This document shows positions 7,557 through 13,327 of a stretch of 13,327 nt of DNA, one piece after another. Every line of letters begins with the position of its first letter. The first letter of the stretch is position 1. Where the stretch lies: positions 1 to 13,327 of the forward strand of contig CAZGLR010000092.1 of the NCBI GenBank assembly GCA_964526635.1. The letters are read 5' to 3'. Origin of the DNA: CAZGLR01 sp964526635. GTDB taxonomy: Bacteria > Zixibacteria > MSB-5A5 > GN15 > JAAZOE01. Under the pieces are notes generated by a model, which ran no database searches, was not told the DNA's origin, and saw only the letters and a list, made by a program, of their open reading frames with translations. The position numbers and the translations under genes are program-made.

Positions 7557-8162
7557 TTACTGGAGTTCGCCCCATAGTTTCATAACGACCTTGCGCTGTT
7601 TGGCATAGGACGTCTGGGGTTCATCCATCGTCTGGGCTTTCTTTTCGCCGTGGCTGACCGTAAAGATGCGATACAGATTGACGCCATAGGTATCGACCAG
7701 ATAGTATTTGGCCGCTGCAGCCCGCCATTGGCCCAGTGACTTGTTATAGGCCTTGTCGCCGGTAGGATCGGTGAAGCCTTCGATTTCCATGACGGTCGAG
7801 CGATCAGCGACCATTTTGTCACCACCCTCGTCGATCTTGGCCTTGGCTTCTTCGGTCAGTTCACTGGTATTGAAATCATAATAGATTTCAGCCGACCAGA
7901 TAACAACATAATCCTCGAAGCCCTTGGCTTGATTAAGCGCCTGCGTGGTTTTGGTTTCGAGTTCCCGGGTCAACGCCTGAAGGCGTTCGAGAACTGCATC
8001 ATTTTCTTTAACCTGATCTTCGACAGTATTCAAAGCTGTCTGGCTGCGCTGGCGCTCCTCGGCAATCGCCTGATCGACGTAGCCTTTGGATGCACACCCG
8101 GCCAGCAGCACCAATGCCAGTAATAGTACCATGCCGCCTGCGTATTTCGAAAACAACTTCAT
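7557..8162 (-). CDS. OmpA-family peptidoglycan-binding lipoprotein
   Basis: This 201-residue protein probably tethers the outer membrane to peptidoglycan, like Pal or small OmpA-domain lipoproteins. The signal peptide ends in LAGC (Cys23). A charged helical, coiled-coil-like linker follows (about 30-80). The OmpA C-terminal domain (about 90-197) has YYDFNTSELTEEAK, the EGFTDPTGDKAYNKSLGQWRA core with the peptidoglycan-contacting Asp132 and Arg147, and HGEKKA near the end. The usual NRRV is replaced by KQRKV. The start was chosen at the ATG at 8162 because GGAGGAGG (8172-8165) lies just before it; the in-frame ATG at 8174 would place that ribosome binding site inside the gene. It follows the sugar importer genes by about 80 nt, but a perfect TTGACA in the gap suggests its own promoter. 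A strong terminator lies downstream. Confidence 0.92.
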   Translation of the reverse strand: MKLFSKYAGGMVLLLALVLLAGCASKGYVDQAIAEERQRSQTALNTVEDQVKENDAVLERLQALTRELETKTTQALNQAKGFEDYVVIWSAEIYYDFNTSELTEEAKAKIDEGGDKMVADRSTVMEIEGFTDPTGDKAYNKSLGQWRAAAAKYYLVDTYGVNLYRIFTVSHGEKKAQTMDEPQTSYAKQRKVVMKLWGELQ

Positions 8163-8211
8163 ATCCTCCTCCATAAGTGATTATTCAGCAAGGCCTACGC
8201 AAAAAAACGAT

Positions 8212-8229
8212 GCAGCGCTGCCTTGTCAA
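8212..8229 (-). promoter_or_regulatory. Consensus -35 box next to a 10-bp palindrome, upstream of the OmpA-like gene
   Basis: On the minus strand a perfect TTGACA (8229-8224) is followed 2 nt later by GCAGCGCTGC (8221-8212), an exact palindrome, and then by a T7 run (8207-8201) where the -10 should be. No TATAAT-like hexamer appears at 16-18 nt. The palindrome would sit in the promoter spacer, a typical operator position. The -35 call is firm as sequence; promoter activity is uncertain. Confidence 0.35.
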
Positions 8230-8243
8230 GTCTTTTTAAGAGA

Positions 8244-9026
8244 TTACTGCTTAATCGCACCGGCGGTTAAACCGGCAATAATCTGACGCTGAAAGACCAA
8301 AAAGACTGCCAGAATGGGGATCACTGACACCATCGAGCCCGCCATAAGCCGCGGCCAGTCAATCGCCTGATACCCCAAAAGCATGGCCAGCGCCACCGGC
8401 AGGGTGCGAAACTGATCGGATGATGTCAGAATAAACGGAAACAAAAAACTGTTCCAGTTGGTCATAAAAACCTGAATGGCCAGTATCGCCAACGCCGGCC
8501 GGCATAACGGCATAACAATCTGAAAGATAATACGTAACTCCCCGGCACCATCGATACGCGCCGCCTCCTCAAGGGATACCGGCAAAGTCGAAACATACTG
8601 CCGAACCAAAAATATACCGATCGGATTCACCAGCCATGGCAGGATAAGTGCCCAGTAACTGTCGAACAGACCCAGCTTATTCATCAAAAGATACATGGGT
8701 ATGATGATAATATGTGCCGGGACCATGAGGACAATCAGGACAGTGTAGAACCAGAAACGGTGCCCCATAACCCGATGTCTGGCCAGGGCATATCCACACA
8801 TAAAGCAGAACAGCACATTGCCCAGCGTGACTATACATCCGACAAAAAGGGAGTTGAACAGATATCGACCGAAATTCGCGGCAGTGAAAATATAACCGTA
8901 ATTGCCCAGCGTAAGTGAGCCGGAAACAGTTCGAATACTCGTTATCGCCATCCAGACAAGCGGGAAGACCATTATGATCAGCAACACGATCAGCAGACAG
9001 TATTTGACAAACATTCGGGCTGTCAT
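8244..9026 (-). CDS. ABC sugar importer permease, MalG-like (CUT1)
   Basis: This 260-residue inner-membrane protein is one half of the channel of a carbohydrate ABC importer. Six hydrophobic segments are visible (about 8-28, 58-81, 92-113, 124-142, 178-200 and 232-247). The cytoplasmic EAA loop that docks the ATPase spans 153-177, with EEAARIDGAG and the closing VMPLCRP. Length fits the MalG/UgpE group. The ATG follows the upstream permease stop after one base (TGA-G-ATG), so the two are translationally coupled. No gene for the ATPase follows: the next gene on this strand is the OmpA-like lipoprotein. The substrate cannot be told from sequence. Confidence 0.94.
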   Translation of the reverse strand: MTARMFVKYCLLIVLLIIMVFPLVWMAITSIRTVSGSLTLGNYGYIFTAANFGRYLFNSLFVGCIVTLGNVLFCFMCGYALARHRVMGHRFWFYTVLIVLMVPAHIIIIPMYLLMNKLGLFDSYWALILPWLVNPIGIFLVRQYVSTLPVSLEEAARIDGAGELRIIFQIVMPLCRPALAILAIQVFMTNWNSFLFPFILTSSDQFRTLPVALAMLLGYQAIDWPRLMAGSMVSVIPILAVFLVFQRQIIAGLTAGAIKQ

Positions 9027-9027
9027 C

Positions 9028-9900
9028 TCAGGCAGACCATTCTGTTTTCAGGAGTTTAAGCTGAATAATCGAGGCGATGCCGATAATGGCGAAAAGTATA
9101 TACGCCGCCGCCGAGGCATAGCCGAAATCAAAACGGCGAAGACCGTTTTCATAGACAAAATACACGCCGGTATACGTGGCATTGAGCGGGCCGCCTTTGG
9201 TCATAACGAAAATTTCCACGAAGACCTGAAATGATTTAATACTGTTGATGACCACGACAAAGACTGTCACTGGTTTGAGCATCGGCAGCGTAATGTACCG
9301 AAAACGCTGCCAGGCATCGGCGCCGGCGATGCGGGCCGATTCATATAACTCGGTTGGAATCGTCTGAAGCCCGCCCAGGAAAAGCAGCATGTAATACCCT
9401 GAAGCCATCCAGATATCCATTGCCATAATCGCCGGCAGCGCGGTGGCTTTGGAAAGCAGAAAGCCATTGGCCGGCGGCGTCAGACCGATCATACCGGCCA
9501 GAGTATGCAGATATCCGCCCCGGGCATAGAGATTCGAAAATATAAGTGCGATGACGACCAATGAAGTTATCGACGGCATAAAATAGGCTGCGCGGAAAAA
9601 TGTCCGACCGCGAAATCGTTCATTTAGCAGCAAAGCCATTCCAAGAGCGATTACAGTCGTAAACGGTATCGTCCCGACGACAAAAATAAAACTGTTGATC
9701 AGGGCGGTAATGAAATCCGGATCACGAAACAGCCGGATATAGTTCGAAAGCCCGATCCATGACGTACGATCATCCAGAAGCCTATAATCGGTCAGACTGA
9801 TAACAAATGAATACACCAGGGGAAACAGCCAGAAAACAAGAAATGTGGCGATCCATGGTGAAAACAATAGCCATCCGCTCATTGGCCGCCGAAGTTTCAT
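9028..9900 (-). CDS. ABC sugar importer permease, MalF/UgpA-like (CUT1)
   Basis: This is the partner permease, 290 residues, with six membrane segments. The N-terminal pattern FSPWIATFLVFWLFPLVYSF (13-32) is characteristic of the UgpA/LacF type. The EAA loop lies at 184-210, including ELYESARIAGADAW and TLPMLKP. The segment FVMTKGGPLNAT (231-242) after the loop is also typical of the family. Its ATG overlaps the stop codon of the binding-protein gene (ATGA, 9900-9897), and no ribosome binding site is evident, so it relies on coupled translation. It lacks the long extra N-terminal region of E. coli MalF. Confidence 0.95.
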   Translation of the reverse strand: MKLRRPMSGWLLFSPWIATFLVFWLFPLVYSFVISLTDYRLLDDRTSWIGLSNYIRLFRDPDFITALINSFIFVVGTIPFTTVIALGMALLLNERFRGRTFFRAAYFMPSITSLVVIALIFSNLYARGGYLHTLAGMIGLTPPANGFLLSKATALPAIMAMDIWMASGYYMLLFLGGLQTIPTELYESARIAGADAWQRFRYITLPMLKPVTVFVVVINSIKSFQVFVEIFVMTKGGPLNATYTGVYFVYENGLRRFDFGYASAAAYILFAIIGIASIIQLKLLKTEWSA

Positions 9901-11123
9901 CGGTCGAGAATTTCCTGAATCTGAATATTTGCTTCCATCAGGGCGCTTTTTGGTGTCTTGGCCCCGAACAGTGCGGCCTCAATCGCCTTTTCCAGCCGAT
10001 CCTCGATATACACCCATTGGGGATGAGACGGCGTCATTCGAGCTGAATTGATCTGGCTGGCGAAGGTAAGAAAATGCGGATTGGAGGTGAAAAATGGATC
10101 CCTGGCAGCATCAATTGACGAGGGATTGGCGGTTTGATTGGCTTTACAGAATTTTAACTGATTGGCCGGGCTGCAGATGTGTTTGATTAGTGCTACCGCA
10201 GCGTCTTTTTTATCTGATCGTTCATTGACCACCAAATATTCACCTCCGGCAAACGAGACCGAGCCCTCGGGACCATTGGGGCCGGGAATAATAAACGTCG
10301 CGAAGGGGAAACCGGGTTTTTCGTTGGTGAGCCGTTTGAGCAGCCAGTCGCCAGAGATGACAAACCCGATGCGGCTGTCAAGGAAAGCATCTTCCAGGCG
10401 CCGCTGAGTATCTGTGATGCCGGTCCGGCACAAAGCGATATAATACTCGAGGGCGGTATGTGCCTGCTTGCTGTCGAGCATCGCAGTGGCGCCGTCATCG
10501 GATAGAACCTGCCCACCGGCTGACCAGAGAAACGGCAGAAATTTCTTATAGAGCCGATGTTTTTCGGCAGCATTGGAGGCAAATCCATAGGTGTCCCGGT
10601 CGATCTCATTGATTTCAGCAGCAGCCTCAAGCAAATCACTCCAGGTTCGAGGCGACCAGGTCGAGTCAAAACCGGCCTGTTCCAGCAAATCGGTATTGGC
10701 AAACAGCACCCGCGTCCCGAGAATCCAGGGGAAGCCATAGACAGCGCCATCGATAGTTACCGGCTGCCACATAAGATATTGATTTTTTATATCAGCGACG
10801 GCACCGGAAATATCTGCCAGGTGCCCCGTGGTGGCGAATTCAGCGATCCAGTCCGAACCGAGTTCGATTATATCCGGTCCCGATTTGGCTGAGAGGGCGA
10901 CAGCGATTTTATCGTGACCATCGGCCCAGGTTAAATCGATGATCTCGACGTTCCATTCGGGGTTTTCAGCCTCGAATTCGGCAATGATTTCGGTGATCAC
11001 CGGACGGATCTGAGTATCGGTCCAGAATTGCCACCAGGTTATTGTGCTATCCGGGGCTTTGGGGGTGCCACAGGAGGCGATTAATAGTATCGCCAGCAGA
11101 GAAATTGCTATATATAAACGCAT
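9897..11123 (-). CDS. ABC sugar importer substrate-binding lipoprotein
   Basis: This is the solute receptor of the importer, an extracytoplasmic sugar-binding protein of the SBP_bac_1/MalE-like class anchored by a lipid. The start was chosen at the ATG at 11123 (408 residues) because it begins a normal signal peptide, MRLYIAISLLAILLIASC, with lipobox IASC (Cys18). The frame remains open upstream to 11228, but that extension is not signal-like and would overlap the divergent zinc-ribbon gene. Family features include TITWWQFWTD at the mature N-terminus, KSGPDIIELGSDWIAEFA, the hinge region GAVYGFPWILGTRVLFANTD and GFVISGDWLLKRL. It is the first gene of the operon. No ribosome binding site precedes the ATG, and the best promoter places transcription start at about the ATG itself. 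Confidence 0.94.
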   Translation of the reverse strand: MRLYIAISLLAILLIASCGTPKAPDSTITWWQFWTDTQIRPVITEIIAEFEAENPEWNVEIIDLTWADGHDKIAVALSAKSGPDIIELGSDWIAEFATTGHLADISGAVADIKNQYLMWQPVTIDGAVYGFPWILGTRVLFANTDLLEQAGFDSTWSPRTWSDLLEAAAEINEIDRDTYGFASNAAEKHRLYKKFLPFLWSAGGQVLSDDGATAMLDSKQAHTALEYYIALCRTGITDTQRRLEDAFLDSRIGFVISGDWLLKRLTNEKPGFPFATFIIPGPNGPEGSVSFAGGEYLVVNERSDKKDAAVALIKHICSPANQLKFCKANQTANPSSIDAARDPFFTSNPHFLTFASQINSARMTPSHPQWVYIEDRLEKAIEAALFGAKTPKSALMEANIQIQEILDR

Positions 11124-11129
11124 AAATCG

Positions 11130-11158
11130 ATAATTGCGGCTTGGATTTGTGATGTCAA
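11130..11158 (-). promoter_or_regulatory. Predicted promoter of the sugar importer operon
   Basis: On the minus strand a perfect TTGACA (11158-11153) is followed after 17 nt by AATTAT (11135-11130, 4 of 6). The predicted start, 6-8 nt downstream, falls at about 11123, the A of the ATG. That would give a leaderless mRNA, consistent with the missing ribosome binding site. Confidence 0.45.
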
Positions 11159-11183
11159 CATGAAACTTTGGAGTGAGTACTAC

Positions 11184-11193
11184 ACGTATACGT
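11184..11193. promoter_or_regulatory. 10-bp palindrome in the divergent intergenic region
   Basis: ACGTATACGT is its own reverse complement and lies between the divergent sugar importer operon and the zinc-ribbon gene, about 26 nt upstream of the importer -35 box. It is a possible operator for a dimeric regulator; symmetry does not extend beyond the 10 bp. Confidence 0.25.
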
Positions 11194-11208
11194 AGGTAAG
11201 AGAAGAGA

Positions 11209-11349
11209 ATGACCTGCAAGTTCTGCAAAGTAAAGATGCGCGAAGAGAAAAGATCGTTTCACAAAAAACGCAAATGGATTTGTCCGCAATGCGGCCGTAT
11301 CAGGATGCAGCCGGTCAAACCCGTCAGCGACAAGAAACGATCCGGGTAG
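11209..11349 (+). CDS. Small basic zinc-ribbon protein (46 aa)
   Basis: The frame from ATG 11209 to TAG 11347-11349 encodes 46 residues: two CxxC knuckles, CKFC (3-6) and CPQC (25-28), separated by 18 residues. This is the four-cysteine layout of a zinc ribbon. The linker holds EEKRSFHKKRKW, and the tail is rich in Lys and Arg, so the protein is strongly basic and may bind nucleic acid. The upstream sequence GGTAAGAGAAGAG is a plausible if weak ribosome binding site. The stop lies 18 nt before the DUF72 gene on the same strand, so the two are probably co-transcribed. I cannot name a family; the cysteine spacing and gene context are the evidence that it is real. Confidence 0.75.
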   Translation: MTCKFCKVKMREEKRSFHKKRKWICPQCGRIRMQPVKPVSDKKRSG

Positions 11350-11367
11350 CATCTGGAAAGAGTGTAG

Positions 11368-12153
11368 ATGCCCGACCAGTGTGAACTCCGAATCGGAACA
11401 TCCGGCTACAGTTTTGAGGATTGGCGTGGAAATTTTTATCCGGCGCGGATTCAAAAGGGCAAAATGCTGGATCATTATCAGGCCTATTTTACTACCGTTG
11501 AGATAAATTCAACCTATTACCGCATTCCTCACCCGGCGGTTTTTTATAATATTGTTAAGAAAACCAAACCGGAATTCGAATTCATAATCAAAACTCATCA
11601 AACTCTGACTCATCTGCGGCAGGATATTGAAAAGTCTTCTGCCGATCTTCTTGAGGCAGTCAGGCCGATCGCCGAACGCGGACAGCTCAAGGGCCTTCTG
11701 GCCCAGTTTCCCTGGTCATTCAAATTTACCATGCGCAACCTTCAGTATCTGCAAATCTGCCGGGAGATGACTCAGCCCTGCGAACTTTATATCGAATTCC
11801 GGCATTCCTCGTGGCTCAATGACCGCACCTACGATACCATGAAAAATCTGGGGCTGCGCTATGTCTCGGTCGATGGCCCCCGTCTGCAGGGCCTTTTGCC
11901 GCCGGAGCTCAAAACAATCGGCGATATCGCCTATATCCGTTTACACGGCCGAAATGCCGAAAAATGGTGGGATGGCGGCAGTCTCCGCTACGACTACAAT
12001 TACTCGCGGGACGAACTGGAGGAATGGAAATCAAGGATCGATACCTTAAAGAGTGAGGCCACCAAAAAGGTGTTTATTTTCTTTAATAACTGTCATCTTG
12101 GCCAGGCTGTAAAAAATGCCCGTGAAATGATGCGCATGTTCGACATGATCTGA
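11368..12153 (+). CDS. DUF72/YecE-family protein
   Basis: This 261-residue protein belongs to the widespread DUF72 (YecE) family, predicted TIM-barrel cytoplasmic proteins of unknown biochemical function. Family motifs are present in order: IGTSGYSFEDWRGNFYP (9-25), TTVEINSTYYRIP (42-54), KTHQTLTH (75-82), LAQFPWSF (111-118), IEFRHSSW (142-149), YIRLHGRN (189-196) with W200/W201 following, and FFNNCHLGQAVKNA (238-251). The start is supported by GGAAAG 7 nt upstream of the ATG. It is full length and appears intact. It follows the zinc-ribbon gene by 18 nt, and a separate promoter lies between it and the NatA-like gene. Confidence 0.95.
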   Translation: MPDQCELRIGTSGYSFEDWRGNFYPARIQKGKMLDHYQAYFTTVEINSTYYRIPHPAVFYNIVKKTKPEFEFIIKTHQTLTHLRQDIEKSSADLLEAVRPIAERGQLKGLLAQFPWSFKFTMRNLQYLQICREMTQPCELYIEFRHSSWLNDRTYDTMKNLGLRYVSVDGPRLQGLLPPELKTIGDIAYIRLHGRNAEKWWDGGSLRYDYNYSRDELEEWKSRIDTLKSEATKKVFIFFNNCHLGQAVKNAREMMRMFDMI

Positions 12154-12160
12154 GTTTTAG

Positions 12161-12190
12161 TTGACAGAATCCACAGGCACACAATAGAAT
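12161..12190 (+). promoter_or_regulatory. Predicted promoter of the NatA-like ABC operon
   Basis: A perfect TTGACA (12161-12166) is followed after 18 nt by TAGAAT (12185-12190, 5 of 6). It begins 8 nt after the DUF72 stop. The predicted transcription start is near 12197, only about 3 nt before the ATG at 12200, so the mRNA would be nearly leaderless. Confidence 0.55.
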
Positions 12191-12199
12191 GGCGGAAGT

Positions 12200-13141
12200 A
12201 TGAACAACTACCTTGAACTACGCGGCATCAGCAAGACTTACGGCAAGAAGGTGGCTGTCGATCACCTCGATCTGGTTGTGCCCAAAGGAGCTATTTACGG
12301 CATCATCGGGCCTAATGGCGCCGGGAAGACCACCACGATCCGGATGATCATGAACATCATCATCCCGGATACGGGAGAAATCCTCGTCGAGGGTAAACCG
12401 ACCGCCACCGATTTCAAAAACCGCGTCGGCTATCTCCCCGAAGAGCGCGGCCTGTACAAAAAAATGACCCTGAAGGAAGTTATCACGTACATGGGACGCC
12501 TGAAACAGGCTTCAAAAAAACATATTGATGAAAAGATAGACTACTGGCTCGAACGTATGAAACTGGCCGATTATAAAAATCAGAAGGTCGAAGAGTTGTC
12601 AAAAGGTATGCAGCAGAAACTGCAGTTTATCACGACCCTGATTCACAACCCGGAGATAATCATCCTCGATGAACTTTTTTCCGGTCTCGATCCGATCAAC
12701 ATCGAATTGATTAAAGACGTTATTCTCGAACTGAAACAAGAAGGACGGACCATCCTTTTTTCAACGCATGTCATGGAACAGGCCGAGAAACTGTGTGAGC
12801 ATATCTGCATGATCAGCGGTGGTAAAAAAGTTCTCGATGGTCCCCTCAGTGATGTCAAAAATACATATGGCAAGAAGACCATACAGATTGAAATCGATGG
12901 CGACGGTTCGTTTCTCGAGACGTTGCCGGGTGTCACCGGCGTGAGCCGTTTCACCAACTACTTCGAATTGACTCTTGAGGACCTGTCCCATTCAAGCGAT
13001 ATTCTCAAGACTATTGCCGACCGGGTAAAGGTCAGGCGCTTCGAGATGATTACGCCATCGCTATATAACATCTTTATCGACAAGGCCGGCGCGCCCGTGC
13101 CCGAGCAGGAAGTAGCCGGGGAGGAGGTGAGCCGTGGATAA
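12200..13141 (+). CDS. ABC transporter ATPase, NatA-like (ABC-2 exporter)
   Basis: This 313-residue cytoplasmic ATPase powers a two-gene ABC-2 type exporter. The Walker A motif GPNGAGKTT spans 37-45, GYLPEERGLYKKM (77-89) is the Q-loop region typical of the NatA/YhaQ group, the signature is LSKGM (133-137), and Walker B is IIILDE (153-158) with Glu158 catalytic. A switch histidine lies in STHVMEQAE (His190). Residues after about 210 form the accessory C-terminal domain common in this group. One oddity: Leu159 replaces the near-universal proline after the catalytic glutamate (DELFSGLDP, usually DEPFSGLDP). The adjacent membrane gene overlaps the 3' end by 8 nt. Family members include sodium and drug exporters; the substrate here is unknown. 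Confidence 0.94.
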   Translation: MNNYLELRGISKTYGKKVAVDHLDLVVPKGAIYGIIGPNGAGKTTTIRMIMNIIIPDTGEILVEGKPTATDFKNRVGYLPEERGLYKKMTLKEVITYMGRLKQASKKHIDEKIDYWLERMKLADYKNQKVEELSKGMQQKLQFITTLIHNPEIIILDELFSGLDPINIELIKDVILELKQEGRTILFSTHVMEQAEKLCEHICMISGGKKVLDGPLSDVKNTYGKKTIQIEIDGDGSFLETLPGVTGVSRFTNYFELTLEDLSHSSDILKTIADRVKVRRFEMITPSLYNIFIDKAGAPVPEQEVAGEEVSRG

Positions 13142-13327
13142 GTTCTTCACTATTCTCAAGACCGAGTATCTGCAAGTCGTCAAAAAGAAGTCCTTTTTGC
13201 TCGGTGTTATCCTGACTCCGGTTTTTATGATCCTGATAACCATGCTGCCCGCCCTGTTGGCGACCAGAACCGGCGCGGGAAAAGTCAGCTATGCCGTCAT
13301 CGATGCCGATGGCCGCGGTATCGGGCA
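13134..13327 (+). CDS. ABC-2 type permease, NatB-like (3' truncated by window)
   Basis: The reading frame opens at GTG 13134, inside the last codons of the ATPase gene, after the strong ribosome binding site AGGAGG (13122-13127). The 64 visible residues start MDKFFTILKTEYLQVVKKKS, the usual cytoplasmic entry of ABC-2 permeases. They continue with a hydrophobic segment, FLLGVILTPVFMILITMLPA (about 21-40), then AGKVSYAVIDADGRG, the start of the large extracytoplasmic loop. This matches the NatB/YhaP type that pairs with NatA-like ATPases. The gene runs off the window end, so nothing can be said of the rest. Confidence 0.88.
   Translation, partial: MDKFFTILKTEYLQVVKKKSFLLGVILTPVFMILITMLPALLATRTGAGKVSYAVIDADGRGIG

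Noticed and set aside
8163..8174. Upstream ATG at 8174 for the OmpA-like gene
   Set aside because: The GGAGGAGG ribosome binding site lies between this ATG and the one at 8162, so it serves the latter.
11124..11228. A 35-residue N-terminal extension of the sugar-binding lipoprotein
   Set aside because: The extension overlaps the divergent zinc-ribbon start, is not signal-like, and would bury a normal lipoprotein signal peptide that begins at 11123.

Overview
The window reads as a chromosomal stretch from a Gram-negative (diderm) bacterium with moderate GC. Four predicted lipoproteins, an OmpA-family lipoprotein and a class A penicillin-binding protein imply an inner membrane, a murein layer and an outer membrane. 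The lipoprotein at 5787-7505 begins, after its lipid-anchor cysteine, with a proline-rich linker and an SbsA-type Ig-like domain. That arrangement is typical of Bacteroidetes and related FCB-superphylum lineages, so an FCB-group organism (possibly a candidate phylum such as Zixibacteria) is my best guess. This is inference; no rRNA gene is present to settle it.

Layout. 9-92 is a tRNA-Leu(CAA) gene on the minus strand with its own promoter. 93-650 holds no convincing gene; it contains a 165-bp nested inverted repeat and a cluster of four GC-rich hairpins, two of which look like terminators for the gene at 651. 651-2795 (minus) is a bifunctional class A penicillin-binding protein. Divergent from it, 2921-7505 (plus) is a likely operon of tyrS, a TPR lipoprotein and an Ig-like-domain lipoprotein, the last two overlapping by 4 nt. 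A strong hairpin at 7510-7532 separates this from the converging minus-strand genes. From 11123 down to 8244 (minus) lies a tightly coupled CUT1-type ABC sugar importer: binding lipoprotein, then two permeases, with no ATPase gene in view. An OmpA-like lipoprotein follows at 8162-7557. Divergent from the importer, a 46-residue zinc-ribbon protein (11209-11349) precedes a DUF72/YecE-family protein. Next come a NatA-like ABC ATPase and the first 64 codons of its membrane partner, cut off by the window end.

How it works together. Most genes serve the cell envelope: murein synthesis (PBP), murein-outer membrane tethering (OmpA-like), outer-membrane lipoproteins (TPR, Ig-like), solute uptake (sugar importer) and export (NatA/NatB-like). 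tyrS and the tRNA belong to translation.

I do not see a clearly new multi-gene system. The points most worth a second look are the nested inverted repeat and hairpin cluster at 189-590, the tiny zinc-ribbon gene, and two genes (binding lipoprotein and NatA-like ATPase) whose best promoters predict leaderless or nearly leaderless mRNAs.
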